From the NCBI RefSeq assembly GCF_004331385.1, contig NZ_SJON01000005.1, positions 62,001-126,000 of the forward strand: a stretch of 64,000 nt of DNA, written 5' to 3'. The DNA comes from Enterobacter quasihormaechei. GTDB lineage: Bacteria; Pseudomonadota; Gammaproteobacteria; Enterobacterales; Enterobacteriaceae. The stretch's first letter is position 1. Every line of letters begins with the position of its first letter. Below the pieces are notes generated by a model that ran no database searches, had not been told where the DNA came from, and was given only the letters and a program-made list of their open reading frames with translations. Made by a program: the position numbers and the translations under genes. Below are positions 31,600-41,700 of the stretch, in pieces.

Positions 31600-31943
31600 A
31601 AAAAACTTGTAGACTTATTACTTTTTCATAGGCTTAACGCAGTCATAATCGATGGGTGTCAAGCTGGAAGCGGATAAACTAATATATAGTGAAAAGTCAG
31701 CGGGCCCGGCGGGTGCACAAGCAATGCTTCAGTACTCAGCTAAAATGCGGTAAACGGCGCAGGCTTAGATATTTGGCCTCAATTTCGTTTACGAAGAACC
31801 AGTTCATCCCTATACCCTCCTACCAGTTTTCATCCAGTCATATTTGGCTTTTATAGCTCAGCTGGTACCGACCGGTAAGCGATACTTGGGCAGCAAACGC
31901 TGCCGCGCCTATACAGTATTGGCTTACCTTTTATCTGAAGTGC
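31600..31943. other. Intergenic stretch with a remnant of the P gene
   Basis: Apart from the P remnant at 31808-31866 no gene is seen. A GCGGGCCCGGCGGG block near 31700 is GC-rich and could fold. Confidence 0.5.
31808..31866 (-). pseudogene. Degenerate duplicate of the 3' end of the P gene
   Basis: On the minus strand the codons read IKAKYDWMKTGRRV and stop, matching LKAKYERMKADGRA at the end of the P product (34451-34510); the nucleotide similarity extends about 59 bp. An internal stop precedes it. It lies on the far side of the MFS/DUF1304 cargo from intact P and marks a duplication or insertion boundary. Confidence 0.8.
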
Positions 31944-32162
31944 TCACGCTTTCATCCTCTTTCCCCTTGCGATGTTAATTCTCTCAACGCATTCTCTTAA
32001 TGCTTTGACTTGCTCCGAAGATAGCTCAGATTCATCAATTGTGGCTAGAAGTGCGTTGAGGGAGCGCTCAATATCGTTTTTAGTCAATCGTAAACAGATA
32101 ACCTTAACCCAACGTGGCGAGAACTTGCTGAGGCCGATTGCTCTTGTAATGCGCTGTTTCAT
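31944..32162 (-). CDS. Hypothetical protein, 72 aa
   Basis: The product MKQRITRAIGLSKFSPRWVKVICLRLTKND... is basic and helical, and AGAGG lies 6 bp before the ATG. No domain is recognised. It is next to the P remnant. Confidence 0.55.
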   Translation of the reverse strand: MKQRITRAIGLSKFSPRWVKVICLRLTKNDIERSLNALLATIDESELSSEQVKALRECVERINIARGKRMKA

Positions 32163-32636
32163 GAGATGCCTCTTTACCGCCAGTGGTGGCGATTTGTAAC
32201 TCGGTTATAACACACGTGGAGAAGACTTATGTGACTATTTCGCCTTAGAAATTTCTAAGGGTCGTTTAGCCAGGGTAACCGGGCTTTCAGTGAACATCTA
32301 AGTTGGTTTTCCAGCATGTCACAAAAGCGCCTCGTCATTACCCGAAGCGGCTTATCACGCGAAGGTAGTTTTTACGGTCATACACAGGCTGGAATGTCAG
32401 CTTTGTGCCAGTAGCGAAAGTAGTTAACAACCATCAGTGTTGTTTAACGGGGAAAGGATCACTACAACCTCTCAAATAAAGCGTTGCTCGATGCAGGTTT
32501 ATTGACGTCGGGCACAACCGCTTGCCCGTTTCATTTGGTTATTTTTATCTTGCTAGCCTTTTTTCAATACTGCCATAATGCATTGATAACAATATAATAA
32601 CATCATCTCGGGTCACCACCTTTTGCAGGGAGAAGA
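32163..32636. other. Intergenic region upstream of the MFS gene
   Basis: No ORF is convincing. A perfect 18-bp palindrome CCTTAGAAATTTCTAAGG is at 32243-32260. Near 32593 a TATAAT box precedes the MFS gene, whose ATG has GGGAGAAGA upstream. Confidence 0.5.
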
Positions 32637-33836
32637 ATGAAGATGTTGCGATCGCTACAGGCGCTCTGCCTGATGAGCTTTTTTCTGGCGGATGTGCGCG
32701 ATGGGCTCGGCCCCTTTCTCGGCATTTATCTCACTGAACAGCACTGGCGACCGGATGATATTGGATTTGTGATGACCGCAGGCGGGATTGCGGCGCTGCT
32801 GGCGACGGTACCCGCAGGGATTATGATCGATGCCACGCGCAAAAAGCGCCTGCTGCTGCTCGCCTGCTGCGCGCTGGTCACGCTGGCGACGCTCATGCTC
32901 TGGTACAGCACCCGTTACAGCATTGCGATGTTTTCGCAGATTGTGTCCGGGCTGGTCGCCGCGCTGATTGGCCCGTTGGTAGCGGGGATCACGCTGGGCC
33001 TGACCGGCCAGCGCGGCTTCACGCGGCAGATGGGCCGCAACGAGGCGTTCAACCACGGCGGCAATATGCTGGCGGCCGTGCTGGCAGGCGGCGCGATGTG
33101 GCTGTGGGGCATCGGCGCTGTCTTTGTCCTGATGACGGGCATGGCGGTTTTCACCGCGCTTAGCGTACTGGCGATCCGCGAGCAGGATATTGATCATGAC
33201 GCGGCGCGCGGCCTTGAAACCGGCGATAAGGCGCAGGTGGTGCCGCAGCTGTCAGTGCTGATGCGTCATCCTGTGTTGCTGACGACCGGGATCACGCTGC
33301 TGCTGTTTCACCTCGGAAACGCTGCGCTGCTGCCAATGCTCAGCATGCGCGTGGCTGCTACCGGCAGCAGCCTGTGGAGCCCTGGAATCTACGCGGCGGC
33401 GACGGTAGTGATTTCGCAATGCGTGATGATCCCGGTCGCCCTTCTGACCTCCGCGCAGGCGCAGCGCTATGGCTACCGGCGGCTTATTCTGATTGCGCTT
33501 ATTGTGCTGCCGGTGCGCGCCGCCCTGGCCGCCAGTTTTGCCGGGCCGTTATCCGTTATTCCGGTGCAAATTCTGGATGGCGTTGCCGCTGGGATCCTGG
33601 GCGTGGCGGTGCCGGGCTATATTGTTAACGCGCTACGCGGGTCCGGGCACATCAACGCGGGGCAGAGCGTGATTATGCTGATGCAGGGCGCGGGTGCCGC
33701 GTTTAGCCCGGCGCTGGCGGGCAGCATCGTCGCGCATTCGTCATGGCGCATGGCATTTGCGACGCTTGGGGGGGTGGCGCTTGCGGCATTAATTGTCTGG
33801 TGGCGCGCGGCCGGACGGGTATCGGCTACGGCATAA
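32637..33836 (+). CDS. MFS transporter
   Basis: The 399-aa product has twelve membrane segments and MFS signatures such as GIMIDATRKKRLLLLACC between TM2 and TM3 (G-x-x-x-D-x-x-x-R-K). A middle loop follows residue 180 (REQDIDHDAARGLETGD). The substrate is unknown. GC content and codon use are higher than in the surrounding phage genes and look chromosomal. It lies in the cargo block between P and the VOC/bluF genes. Confidence 0.88.
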   Translation: MKMLRSLQALCLMSFFLADVRDGLGPFLGIYLTEQHWRPDDIGFVMTAGGIAALLATVPAGIMIDATRKKRLLLLACCALVTLATLMLWYSTRYSIAMFSQIVSGLVAALIGPLVAGITLGLTGQRGFTRQMGRNEAFNHGGNMLAAVLAGGAMWLWGIGAVFVLMTGMAVFTALSVLAIREQDIDHDAARGLETGDKAQVVPQLSVLMRHPVLLTTGITLLLFHLGNAALLPMLSMRVAATGSSLWSPGIYAAATVVISQCVMIPVALLTSAQAQRYGYRRLILIALIVLPVRAALAASFAGPLSVIPVQILDGVAAGILGVAVPGYIVNALRGSGHINAGQSVIMLMQGAGAAFSPALAGSIVAHSSWRMAFATLGGVALAALIVWWRAAGRVSATA

Positions 33837-33903
33837 TGACCGCCGCAAACCAGCTGCTCAGTATATACTGTTGATATTGCGTTCTTCTTTGTGAGAATGG
33901 CTC

Positions 33904-34257
33904 ATGATCGCTTCCGTTCTTATCGCGCTTGTCGCCGTCATACACATACATATTCTCGTGCTTGAGATATTTTTGTGGGACACGAAAACAGGCCGCAAGG
34001 CTTTTAATCTCAGCGCTGATTTCGCCCGAGACAGCCGGGTGCTAGCCGCCAATCAGGGGCTGTATAACGGTTTTTTAGCGGCGGGATTGTTCTGGGGGCT
34101 GTGGCTGGGCGACGGTGGTCTCCAGTTTAAATTGTTTTTTCTAGTATGCGTGCTGATTGCGGGTCTGTTTGGCGCAATCACCGCCAGCAGGATAATTCTT
34201 TATGTGCAGGTGCTGCCCGCACTGCTGGCGTTAATTGCGCTGTGGATGGGACTATAA
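33904..34257 (+). CDS. DUF1304 membrane protein
   Basis: The 117-aa product has four hydrophobic helices and typical DUF1304 segments: HIHILVLEIFLWDTKTGRKAF and LAANQGLYNGFLAAGLFWGLW. It is a small inner-membrane protein of unknown role. It follows the MFS gene by 67 bp and may be co-transcribed with it. Confidence 0.88.
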   Translation: MIASVLIALVAVIHIHILVLEIFLWDTKTGRKAFNLSADFARDSRVLAANQGLYNGFLAAGLFWGLWLGDGGLQFKLFFLVCVLIAGLFGAITASRIILYVQVLPALLALIALWMGL

Positions 34258-34450
34258 CGGCGCAGGCCGCGCATGTGCCTCATTCAATAATACTTACCTG
34301 CGACTGGCTGTTCTACCAGGAGAACAGCACGAGATGCCAGAGCCTTGGCTCTTTGCGGGAAGGGTCGATTAATCTGACGTGTTCCCTGATAATTCACACA
34401 GAAGGCTGTTAGCAATGTCCGTTCCTCGCTCAAAGCAGACCATTTAATCC

Positions 34451-35137
34451 CTACGCCCTCCCATCGGCTTTCATCCGCTCATACTTGGCTTTGAGCAACT
34501 CAGCTGGCGTTGGCCCCTTCTGCGTCAGTGGCGCAGCCAGAGCCCGTCGAACAGGCGGAATCGGCTTCCCAGCCAGCACCCGCTTTTCCCACTTATCCAG
34601 AATATCTCCGGCTTCACGCTCGAGCTCTTTATGACTGAGTTGCCCATCAGTTCCGCGGCGCCGTAGTTCGAGGCAAATGTGGTAATAAACCGGCTTAGGC
34701 CACGGATACAGCTCGCTGCTCGGGTACCGGAACACCAGCTTACGCCACTTCCAGTATTCAGCCATGACGTCACCGGTGGTGATTCTCAGCACGCAGCGCC
34801 CTTCCCTGCACCACTTGATGAACTGGCCAGGTGGCGGCAGGAATGGACGCTCCTGACGACGCACCATGCGCATGCCTGCTTCAACCTGCTCCATTGTGGT
34901 TATCCCGTTTTCTTTGAACGCCAGCACCCATTGCCGGCGAATCTCGTTCACGTCTTCCTGGCTGCGATTAACCAGGCTTGCCGGGAACGCGGCGGCCAGC
35001 TGTACGAATAGCCCATTGATAATCTGCGCCACCTGCTGCGTTTGTTCGCGCTCGGTGTACTGCTCAGGCAAGTTATGGGCCACACGGCGAGCCTGTTCCC
35101 TGTCAAAATTGCGAATGCTCTCGGCAAGGTTTTTCAT
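34451..35137 (-). CDS. Replication protein P
   Basis: The 228-aa product is a lambda gpP-type DNA replication protein: MKNLAESIRNFDREQARRVA at the start, RRQERPFLPPPGQFIKWCREG in the middle, and a basic C-terminus. It would recruit DnaB helicase from DnaC to the O-bound origin. Its ATG overlaps the stop of O by 4 bp. Confidence 0.9.
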   Translation of the reverse strand: MKNLAESIRNFDREQARRVAHNLPEQYTEREQTQQVAQIINGLFVQLAAAFPASLVNRSQEDVNEIRRQWVLAFKENGITTMEQVEAGMRMVRRQERPFLPPPGQFIKWCREGRCVLRITTGDVMAEYWKWRKLVFRYPSSELYPWPKPVYYHICLELRRRGTDGQLSHKELEREAGDILDKWEKRVLAGKPIPPVRRALAAPLTQKGPTPAELLKAKYERMKADGRA

Positions 35138-36051
35138 TCCAGTACCCCGTCAATCCAGTCGGTGTTATGCAGGTCGATACCGCTCCGGAAAGGTTTTACC
35201 GCCCCGGTTGCGCGCAGCCGTTTGGTGGTGAGCTGATCCCACTGTTTGCGAAGACTCGAAGGGCTCAGGATGTTGTCTTTCCAGAACTCGTCCCTGTTGG
35301 CCCACTGGAACAAATCGCAGATTTCGTAGTGCGTGCGCTTGTCCTGGACGCGCATCAGCCTGATGGTGTTTGCCCATTCAGCCCAGTTTGGTTCGGATAG
35401 CGAAGCGTTGACGGTGAGAAGCCTGTCGTAAATCCAGCGAGCGGCCTTGAGGTCGTCAGCGGATCCCCATGATTTACCTGCCGGGGTGTATATCCCGGCG
35501 GCAGCTTCTGGATGGCGCGAGAGAAACTTTTGAGTTTTCTGGTTTCGGGATTCGTCAGAATTCCGAGACGAGGATCTTTTAATATTGTTCTTGTTATAGT
35601 CTTGGGTGTCTACCGTTTCCGGGAAGGTTTTTCCCGTTTTCGGTAACACTTTTCCCGATTTCGGGAAGACTTTTCCCGTTTTCGGTTTGTCTAAAATCCA
35701 GGCAGAAAGGTCAGTATTTATACCAACAGTTTTCATAACGCCCTGCTTTTGACTGAAGATAATTTTGCGTTCTGCGAGCGATTTGAGCGCATCAGAAACA
35801 TGCGAATCACTCAGCCCTGTAAGCTCAGCGATAACCGTGTTTGTAACGCGGTCCTGTTTCTTGTTCCAGCCGTAGGTAAGCCAGATCACCGCCTCAAAAC
35901 ACTGCCACTCCCGGCCTGACAATCTCAGGCGTGGCTTAAGCCGCTGGATCTCGTTAGCGACCTTGGTATATCCATTCGACAGGTCGGCCATACGACCTCC
36001 CGGTTGTTCGGTTCTGTGGGGGAAATTGATAATTTCAGCTGTGTTTGACAT
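35134..36051 (-). CDS. Replication protein O
   Basis: The start is at ATG 36051 (MSNTAEIINFPHRTEQPGGR), with GGAG 8 bp upstream; the in-frame ATG at 36084 has none. The 305-aa product has a winged-helix N-terminus (about 25-115) typical of O/replication initiators. A linker contains a 7-residue repeat (KTGKVFP, KSGKVLP, KTGKTFP) encoded by the origin iterons. The C-terminal part binds P. The origin lies inside the gene, as in lambda. Confidence 0.92.
   Translation of the reverse strand: MSNTAEIINFPHRTEQPGGRMADLSNGYTKVANEIQRLKPRLRLSGREWQCFEAVIWLTYGWNKKQDRVTNTVIAELTGLSDSHVSDALKSLAERKIIFSQKQGVMKTVGINTDLSAWILDKPKTGKVFPKSGKVLPKTGKTFPETVDTQDYNKNNIKRSSSRNSDESRNQKTQKFLSRHPEAAAGIYTPAGKSWGSADDLKAARWIYDRLLTVNASLSEPNWAEWANTIRLMRVQDKRTHYEICDLFQWANRDEFWKDNILSPSSLRKQWDQLTTKRLRATGAVKPFRSGIDLHNTDWIDGVLE
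35609..35685. other. Phage replication origin: iterons inside O
   Basis: Four copies of a 14-bp repeat with core TTTCCCGTTTTCGG start at 35609 (divergent), 35630, 35651 and 35672, an exact 21-bp period. They lie in O's linker coding region, as in the lambda ori. Confidence 0.82.
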
Positions 36052-36135
36052 ACTTAGCTCCGCAATTACACTCCGTTTTTGCAACTGAAAGCCGTTGGTG
36101 TTCGAGCACCGCGGCTTTCGCCTTTTCCGAAGTCT

Positions 36136-36675
36136 TCACATTGCCCCCAGCATGGTTGTGACCATTGTCATTAGCGGGCCTAACTGCTCCGGCATCAAAC
36201 GGAACAGTGATGCTATTCCCTCACTCAGCTCTTTGAGCTTCTGATGCTCTGGTGCGTCCAATAATATGGCCTGTTTTGCCTCTGCAACTTCCTTCTCGGC
36301 TTCTGCCAAGCGAGAGTTCTTACAATTGGTTCCAATTAGACGTCTACGATATTCCAATGGCAGAACGGCTATGATTGCCGGTGTTAGCTTTCGAATGTTT
36401 TCACGGTATTGCTCAGAGTCGAAACGGTTATCCAAGTACCGAAACAATTTCTGACGCGCCCGACAATGGTCTGATGGGAATTCGATACCCTTCCCCCGCT
36501 GCTTGCGCCACTCTTCAACGATGTGAGCTGAAACGGACTCCTGCCCAACTGCTGCTGCCCAAGCGCGCACCGCGTCTCGGATGGCGTCGTGGTTATCAAA
36601 GTGATTTGGATGAAATCGGTTTATCAACGTATCCGGTTGAAAACCACTATTATGTTGGAATGTAAGTGGATGCAT
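36136..36675 (-). CDS. YdaT/CII-like regulator
   Basis: The 179-aa product has a central segment typical of the YdaT family (DAVRAWAAAVGQESVSAHIVEEW, PSDHCRARQKLFRYLDNRFDS). In the Rac prophage YdaT occupies the CII position and is described as a CII-like activator or a toxin. Here it also follows the Cro-like gene and precedes O, consistent with a lysis-lysogeny regulator. Confidence 0.8.
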   Translation of the reverse strand: MHPLTFQHNSGFQPDTLINRFHPNHFDNHDAIRDAVRAWAAAVGQESVSAHIVEEWRKQRGKGIEFPSDHCRARQKLFRYLDNRFDSEQYRENIRKLTPAIIAVLPLEYRRRLIGTNCKNSRLAEAEKEVAEAKQAILLDAPEHQKLKELSEGIASLFRLMPEQLGPLMTMVTTMLGAM

Positions 36676-36768
36676 TTGCTTTCTCTTGATTAAATGAATG
36701 ATGTTTATCTAAAAATCAGTGACTTAATTTGAGTTCACGATTATTAACAAGTAATGTATTGAAGTTCG

Positions 36769-36975
36769 CTATCCTGACGTCTTTCCATACAGCAACCAGC
36801 CAGGGTCGCAATCTAGAGCCTTAGCGAGTTCAAATAAGTAACGAGGTCGCTTTGTTACTCCAGCCTCGATTAACTGAATTGACTGCTGCTTGACACCTGC
36901 TTGTTCTGCCAACTCAGCTTGTGTCATCTCATGCTCAAGTCGCTTCATCTTTAAACGTTCTTTGATAGTTTGCAT
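36769..36975 (-). CDS. Cro-like HTH repressor
   Basis: The 68-aa product ([27 protein letters not shown]...) is a single HTH domain (about 17-38, [20 protein letters not shown]), closely related to the repressor's own HTH. It would bind the same three operators. It heads the right early operon; a GGGGGAG ribosome site precedes the ATG. Confidence 0.88.
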   Translation of the reverse strand: MQTIKERLKMKRLEHEMTQAELAEQAGVKQQSIQLIEAGVTKRPRYLFELAKALDCDPGWLLYGKTSG

Positions 36976-36987
36976 TGCTCCCCCTTA

Positions 36988-37048
36988 TACAATCTTTCTT
37001 GTATTTAATTACAAACAATATTGTTTGTCAAATACAGGTTTTCTTGTA
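36988..37048. promoter_or_regulatory. OR-type operator region with three sites
   Basis: Sites are TACAATCTTTCTTGTA (36988-37003), TACAAACAATATTGTT (37010-37025, inside the perfect palindrome 37011-37028) and TACAGGTTTTCTTGTA (37033-37048). All fit TACAA-N6-TTGTA, between divergent cro-like and cI-like genes. Confidence 0.85.
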
Positions 37049-37077
37049 AGCATCTCTTTGTAAAAATGAGGTGAAAT

Positions 37078-37710
37078 ATGACCATCGCAAACCGAGTAAA
37101 GGCTAGAAGGGAGCAGCTTGGGCTGACGCAGACAGAGCTTGCTGAAAAAGTTGGAACATCACAGCAGGCTATCGAACAATTAGAAGGCGGAAAGACAAAA
37201 AGACCGCGATACTTACCTGAGTTAGCTTCGTTTTTTGGCGTATCTATTGAATGGTTGCTTGATGGATCAAGTAAATCTAATTTCACCTTCGTAAGTAAAA
37301 ATGAGCCGAAGGGGAAATATCCATTGATCAGTTGGGTTAATGCAGGCAGTTGGGCGGAAGCATGTGAACCGTACGACTTGAGTCAGATTACTGAGTGGAT
37401 TGAGACCGACACGAAATTACTTGGCAATGGTTTTTGGTTACGAGTGGAGGGTGACTCGATGACATCCCCCGTTGGTCAGAGCATTCCAGAGGGTCATCTT
37501 GTTCTCGTTGACACGGGTCGCGAAGCCAAAAACGGCAGCTTGGTCATAGCGAAAATGACTGATGCGAATGAGGCAACCTTTAAGAAGTTAGTGATTGATG
37601 GAGGGCAAAAATACCTGAAAGGGCTAAATCCCTCATGGCCTATGATGCCTATAGACGGGAATTGCAAAATCATTGGTGTTGTTATTGAAGCTCGTGTGAA
37701 ATTTATATGA
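37078..37710 (+). CDS. CI-like prophage repressor with S24 peptidase domain
   Basis: The 210-aa product has an HTH domain (about 15-45, [21 protein letters not shown]) and a C-terminal LexA/CI-type peptidase. The self-cleavage site is Ala89-Gly90 (WVNAGSW), with catalytic Ser127 (GDSM) and Lys169/170 (FKKLVID). It should keep the prophage silent and be cleaved with RecA on SOS. GAGGTG precedes the ATG. A co-transcribed secreted-protein gene overlaps its stop. Confidence 0.95.
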   Translation: MTIANRVKARREQLGLTQTELAEKVGTSQQAIEQLEGGKTKRPRYLPELASFFGVSIEWLLDGSSKSNFTFVSKNEPKGKYPLISWVNAGSWAEACEPYDLSQITEWIETDTKLLGNGFWLRVEGDSMTSPVGQSIPEGHLVLVDTGREAKNGSLVIAKMTDANEATFKKLVIDGGQKYLKGLNPSWPMMPIDGNCKIIGVVIEARVKFI

Positions 37711-38114
37711 CCAAGACAATAATTGGCCTGTTTTTACTCGTCTTTTCAATTAACGCTTACGCAAAGTGTTGGATCGTGTCTGACCTTCAAGGTAAGTCTT
37801 CATTCAGTGATGATGGATATGAATTCATCGATGACGCAATGTCGGGTGTTGCTTACAAGCTAATCATACATGGTAAAAAAGCATTTTTAACTAACATGAA
37901 TGGTTCCCCTGTTTCTGATGTTGCTTACGTTCCTTTGTCGTACAACACTATGGTAGGTAGTTACCAATCAGGCGGTGGCATTACTGTTGAGACGTGGTCT
38001 ATAACAGAAGACAATAAAGTTATGTACTCAAAAGTCATGAACATCCCTAGTTTCCAAAAGCTTACGTCAACAAAGGCTTTTGTTGGTGATGTTGCTGGTA
38101 CTTGCAACGAGTAA
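37707..38114 (+). CDS. Secreted protein coupled to the repressor (lysogeny-expressed)
   Basis: The 135-aa product begins [19 protein letters not shown] then KCWIV: a signal peptide with AYA cleavage. The ATG overlaps the repressor stop (ATGA), so it is translated with the repressor and made in the lysogen. The mature part is beta-rich, with two cysteines. No family is recognised; a role in lysogenic conversion is suggested by position. Confidence 0.7.
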   Translation: MTKTIIGLFLLVFSINAYAKCWIVSDLQGKSSFSDDGYEFIDDAMSGVAYKLIIHGKKAFLTNMNGSPVSDVAYVPLSYNTMVGSYQSGGGITVETWSITEDNKVMYSKVMNIPSFQKLTSTKAFVGDVAGTCNE

Positions 38115-38197
38115 CGCTTTTCCTTTCCCTTTAAAATCATAAAAACAAACTATTTCCCATTTAAAAACAAAGGGTTTGTTTTTGTGACTCCTGAAAT

Positions 38198-38236
38198 TAC
38201 AAATTATATTGTTTACTCATAACAAACTATCTTGTA
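38198..38236. promoter_or_regulatory. OL-type operators of the left early operon
   Basis: TACAAATTATATTGTT (38198-38213) and AACAAACTATCTTGTA (38221-38236) match the OR consensus and precede the recE-recT-int operon. A further palindrome around ACAAAGGGTTTGT (38167-38179) may be a third site or a terminator of the upstream gene. Confidence 0.78.
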
Positions 38237-38374
38237 TTGTTGTTCTATCGGTAGCTGCTTCGACCATTTTGCTTAAAAGGTTGAGGTTTAAGAACAGGCG
38301 GCCATAACGGCCAATATAAAGCGCATCAGGTGTAAATGTTCCGCTGGCCGGCGATAAGGCAAACGAGGGTGAGA

Positions 38375-38491
38375 ATGATTGATTTCGCACGCAAACCAGG
38401 ACGGCAACAGGCTGTAAAGCTGAACTTCTTCGAAGTGATTCTTCGCCGCTTATGCTACCTGCTGGCGCAAAAGGGGGATTCAGATGTGTAA
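38375..38491 (+). CDS. Small basic protein, 38 aa, first in the left operon
   Basis: The product MIDFARKPGRQQAVKLNFFE... is short and basic; its 3' end overlaps the start of the next gene by 8 bp. It occupies the position of kil-type or Rac small genes but is not recognised with certainty. Confidence 0.55.
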   Translation: MIDFARKPGRQQAVKLNFFEVILRRLCYLLAQKGDSDV

Positions 38492-38648
38492 CTCGACGAA
38501 ATGCGGGTACTGCGGCAAGCCGGTTGAACCGGAGGAAGTAGTTAAAAGCACCCTTCTCTATCGCAACGGCTCACAGCTGGCGCGCAAAGAAAAAGAATAC
38601 TGCTCTGAACGTTGTGCTTCGTACGACCAGATGGCCCACGAGGCATAA
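38484..38648 (+). CDS. YdaE-like zinc-binding protein, 54 aa
   Basis: The product has CGYCGKPVEPEEVVK at its start and EYCSERCASYDQMAHEA at its end: two Cys-x2/3-Cys pairs that can hold zinc. It matches the YdaE group of Rac-type prophages. Role unknown. It lies directly before recE, as in Rac. Confidence 0.75.
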   Translation: MCNSTKCGYCGKPVEPEEVVKSTLLYRNGSQLARKEKEYCSERCASYDQMAHEA

Positions 38649-38788
38649 CGTAAAAGCCGCGCAAGGCGGCCCGTACGTCCGGTGCTCCCGACCAAAGTTA
38701 CACCGGAAAACTACTTAAACAACCAAAGTTCACCCAATGGGCGCTATCTCTGGCCCGGGGATCTTACATCCAAAAAAGAGGATCTCAC

Positions 38789-41700
38789 ATGGAATTTTTC
38801 TATGTAGTTAAGGCTACGCAGAAATCTGGCAAAGAAGACGCAGTGATTTGGTTCACTGCTAAATCAGAAGCCCGTGCAAACCTACAGCTCGATGTTGAGC
38901 TGGAAGATGCCGGTATTGAAACCGGCCGCGGTAAGGATTATGCCAAACCGGTTCGCACCGATTTCCCTGTTTACAACGACCTGCCGGAAGAAAGCACAGT
39001 GGATTACACCTGGTGCAAACGCTACGCCCTCCAGGACGATGGACGCTCCTGGCTGCCAAAGGCTGGTACTGAGTCGACTGGTGCCGTGGACATAACTGCC
39101 GCACCGGAAACGACCGTTAAAGTCGAAACTATCGTCGAGAGTGTCCCGCTTGAAAACCGCACTCCAGCGGTCCGTTTTGCTGTCCACCTGATCAGCGACA
39201 AATACCAGTCAAACATCACTAAAGAGCAGCAGTTGGCTGCAAGCGAAATGTCTCTGGATGAAGGCAACACCTATCTCCAGAATCTGCTGCTGGCGAAGAA
39301 CGACATCCCTGAAGTTGCCGAACTCAGCCTGAACGCTGAGTGGAAACTGGTTCAGGCGATTAAGCAGGTCTTCGCGCCAGATGAAGAGCACGAAGTAAAG
39401 CTACTTACTGCTTTCATGGCCGACTGGTTGAGAGTAGATGCCGGCGACCGTAATGAGGTAGTGAGAGAGTGGAGGAACGGAAAGCTTACTCTGCTCAAAT
39501 CAGAAAGAACCAGCGACGCCGATTTTACAACCGATCAGGTTCCAGAACCTGAAAACGGTATTCAGATTGACGAGAATGATGACGAAACCACACGTTATCC
39601 GGTCGTTCGTATGCCATTTCGCAAGCAGCTACTCGCTCAGTTCACCGCCGATGAACTGCGCCACCACTTAACCCGCGAAGAATACGAAGGTATCAGCGCG
39701 CTGGAAATGGACACAGACAACAGCTATGTCCAGAACCTGCTGCTGGCGGCAGAAAACTGCGAAGAGGTGAAGGGTTACGATACCAAAGACCTGTGGCGCT
39801 ACACCGACGCCATTCGCAAAGTGTTCAGCCAGGAGAAGCGTCACGAACTCGCTTTGGTTCTCCGATTCACCAGAATCTGGGCTGCGACTGATTACATTGA
39901 CCGCGGCACCCTGGTGCGCGAATGGGTTGAGGGTAATCGAATTTCTGAAGTAGGTTCTCCTGCACCTTTAGAACCAGAAAAACCAGAAACAACCGAATCC
40001 TATAAACGCGCTGTTGCCCAGAACATGGCGAACTTGAGCATTGAGATCGCGATTGCTCAGCTTTACCCAGATGCAGTACCGGGGCAAATCAACCGTACGC
40101 AACTCCTGGCCGCCAAAGAACTCGCTGACAAAAAAGATGAGTCGCACGCCAAGGCGCTCAAGGTTCTTAGTAAAACCACCGACATCCTCGACTACGACGC
40201 CAACAGTATTTTTGGAGTTACCCGCGCTATTTCATGGTCTGGAGAAGAAAGCACAACCAAACTGCGTAGCCAGGTGCGTGAGTGGTTCACGGCGAACGGC
40301 ATCTATGAAAGCGGTGAGCGCTCTAAAGGCTATCCAGAATGGAACGAAGACTCCCGCGAGGTTCGTCATTCCACAGTGGAAGAACCAAGTACTCCAAGCC
40401 AGACAAAGGTCGCAAGCCTTGGAAGCGGCGTGTTCTTCATCGATGGCCTGATGGATGGAAATACCGAACCGGTCATCAATACCAACTCAAATGAAGTCGA
40501 AAAAACGGAAAACACAGCGGAGACCACCAGCGATGTGCAGATGGAAACGGCTAAGCCAGAAAAAGACGAAGATGTTGGTTCGGTACCACCGAGCGAAAGC
40601 ACTGATGCAGCTAATTCGCAGACAAATTCCGTAGAAGCAGACCAGTTGCACGAAACAACAATTGACGTTCAGGAATCGAACCCAGAAGTGGAGTTCCCTG
40701 CATACTTCGAACCTGGCCGCTACGAAGGTCTGCCGAATGATGTTTATCACGCAGCAAACGGCATCAGCTCAACTCAGGTGAAAGATGCCCGTGTGTCGCT
40801 GATGTACTTCAATGCGCGCCACGTTGAGAAAACCATCGTCAAAGAGCGCTCTGCGGTGCTGGACATGGGCAACTTGGTACATGCGCTGGCGTTGCAGCCT
40901 GAACAACTGGACGCAGAATTCAGCGTTGAACCGGTAATCCCGGAAGGCGCATTCACAACGGCCGCGACCCTGCGCGCCTTTATCGATGAGTACAATGCCA
41001 GCCTGCCGGCGCTGCTGTCTGCCGACGACATTAAGGTGTTACTGGAAGAGTACAACGCCACCCTGCCGCCGCAGGTTCCGCTTGGCGCTAACCTGGAAGA
41101 AACGGCGCAGAACTATATGGCGCTGCCAGCTGACTTCCAGCGTATTGATGGTGACCAGAAGCAGACGGCGACGGCAATGAAGGCTTGCATCAAAGAGTAC
41201 AACGCGACCCTGCCGACGCCGGTTAAAACCAGCGGCAGCCGTGACGCGTTGCTGGAGCAGTTGGCAATCATCAACCCTGACCTTGTGGCTCAGGAAGCAC
41301 AGAAACCGGCGCCACTGAAAGTGTCCGGTACCAAAGCAGACATGATCCAGGCCGTGAAGGCAGCCAAACCAGATGCCGTGTTTGCCGACGAGTTGCTAGA
41401 TGCCTGGCGCGACAACCCGGAAGGGAAAGTACTGGTCACACGCCAGCAACTCAGCACCGCGCTGGATATTCAAAAAGCTCTTCTGGCACACCCGACCGCT
41501 GGCATGCTGCTGACCCACCCGAGCCGCGCCGTCGAGGTGAGTTACTTCGGCTTTGATGAGGAGACGGGCCTGGAAGTTCGTGTGCGCCCTGACCTTGAGA
41601 TCGGCCTGGACGGCGTGCGTATTGGTGCTGACCTGAAAACCATCAGCATGTGGAACGTTAAGCAGGAAAGCCTGCGCGCCAGGCTACACCGGGAAATCAT

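Noticed and set aside
31853..31866. TATAGCTCAGCTGGT resembles a tRNA D-arm
   Set aside because: The stretch aligns with the 3' end of the P gene and no cloverleaf can be completed.
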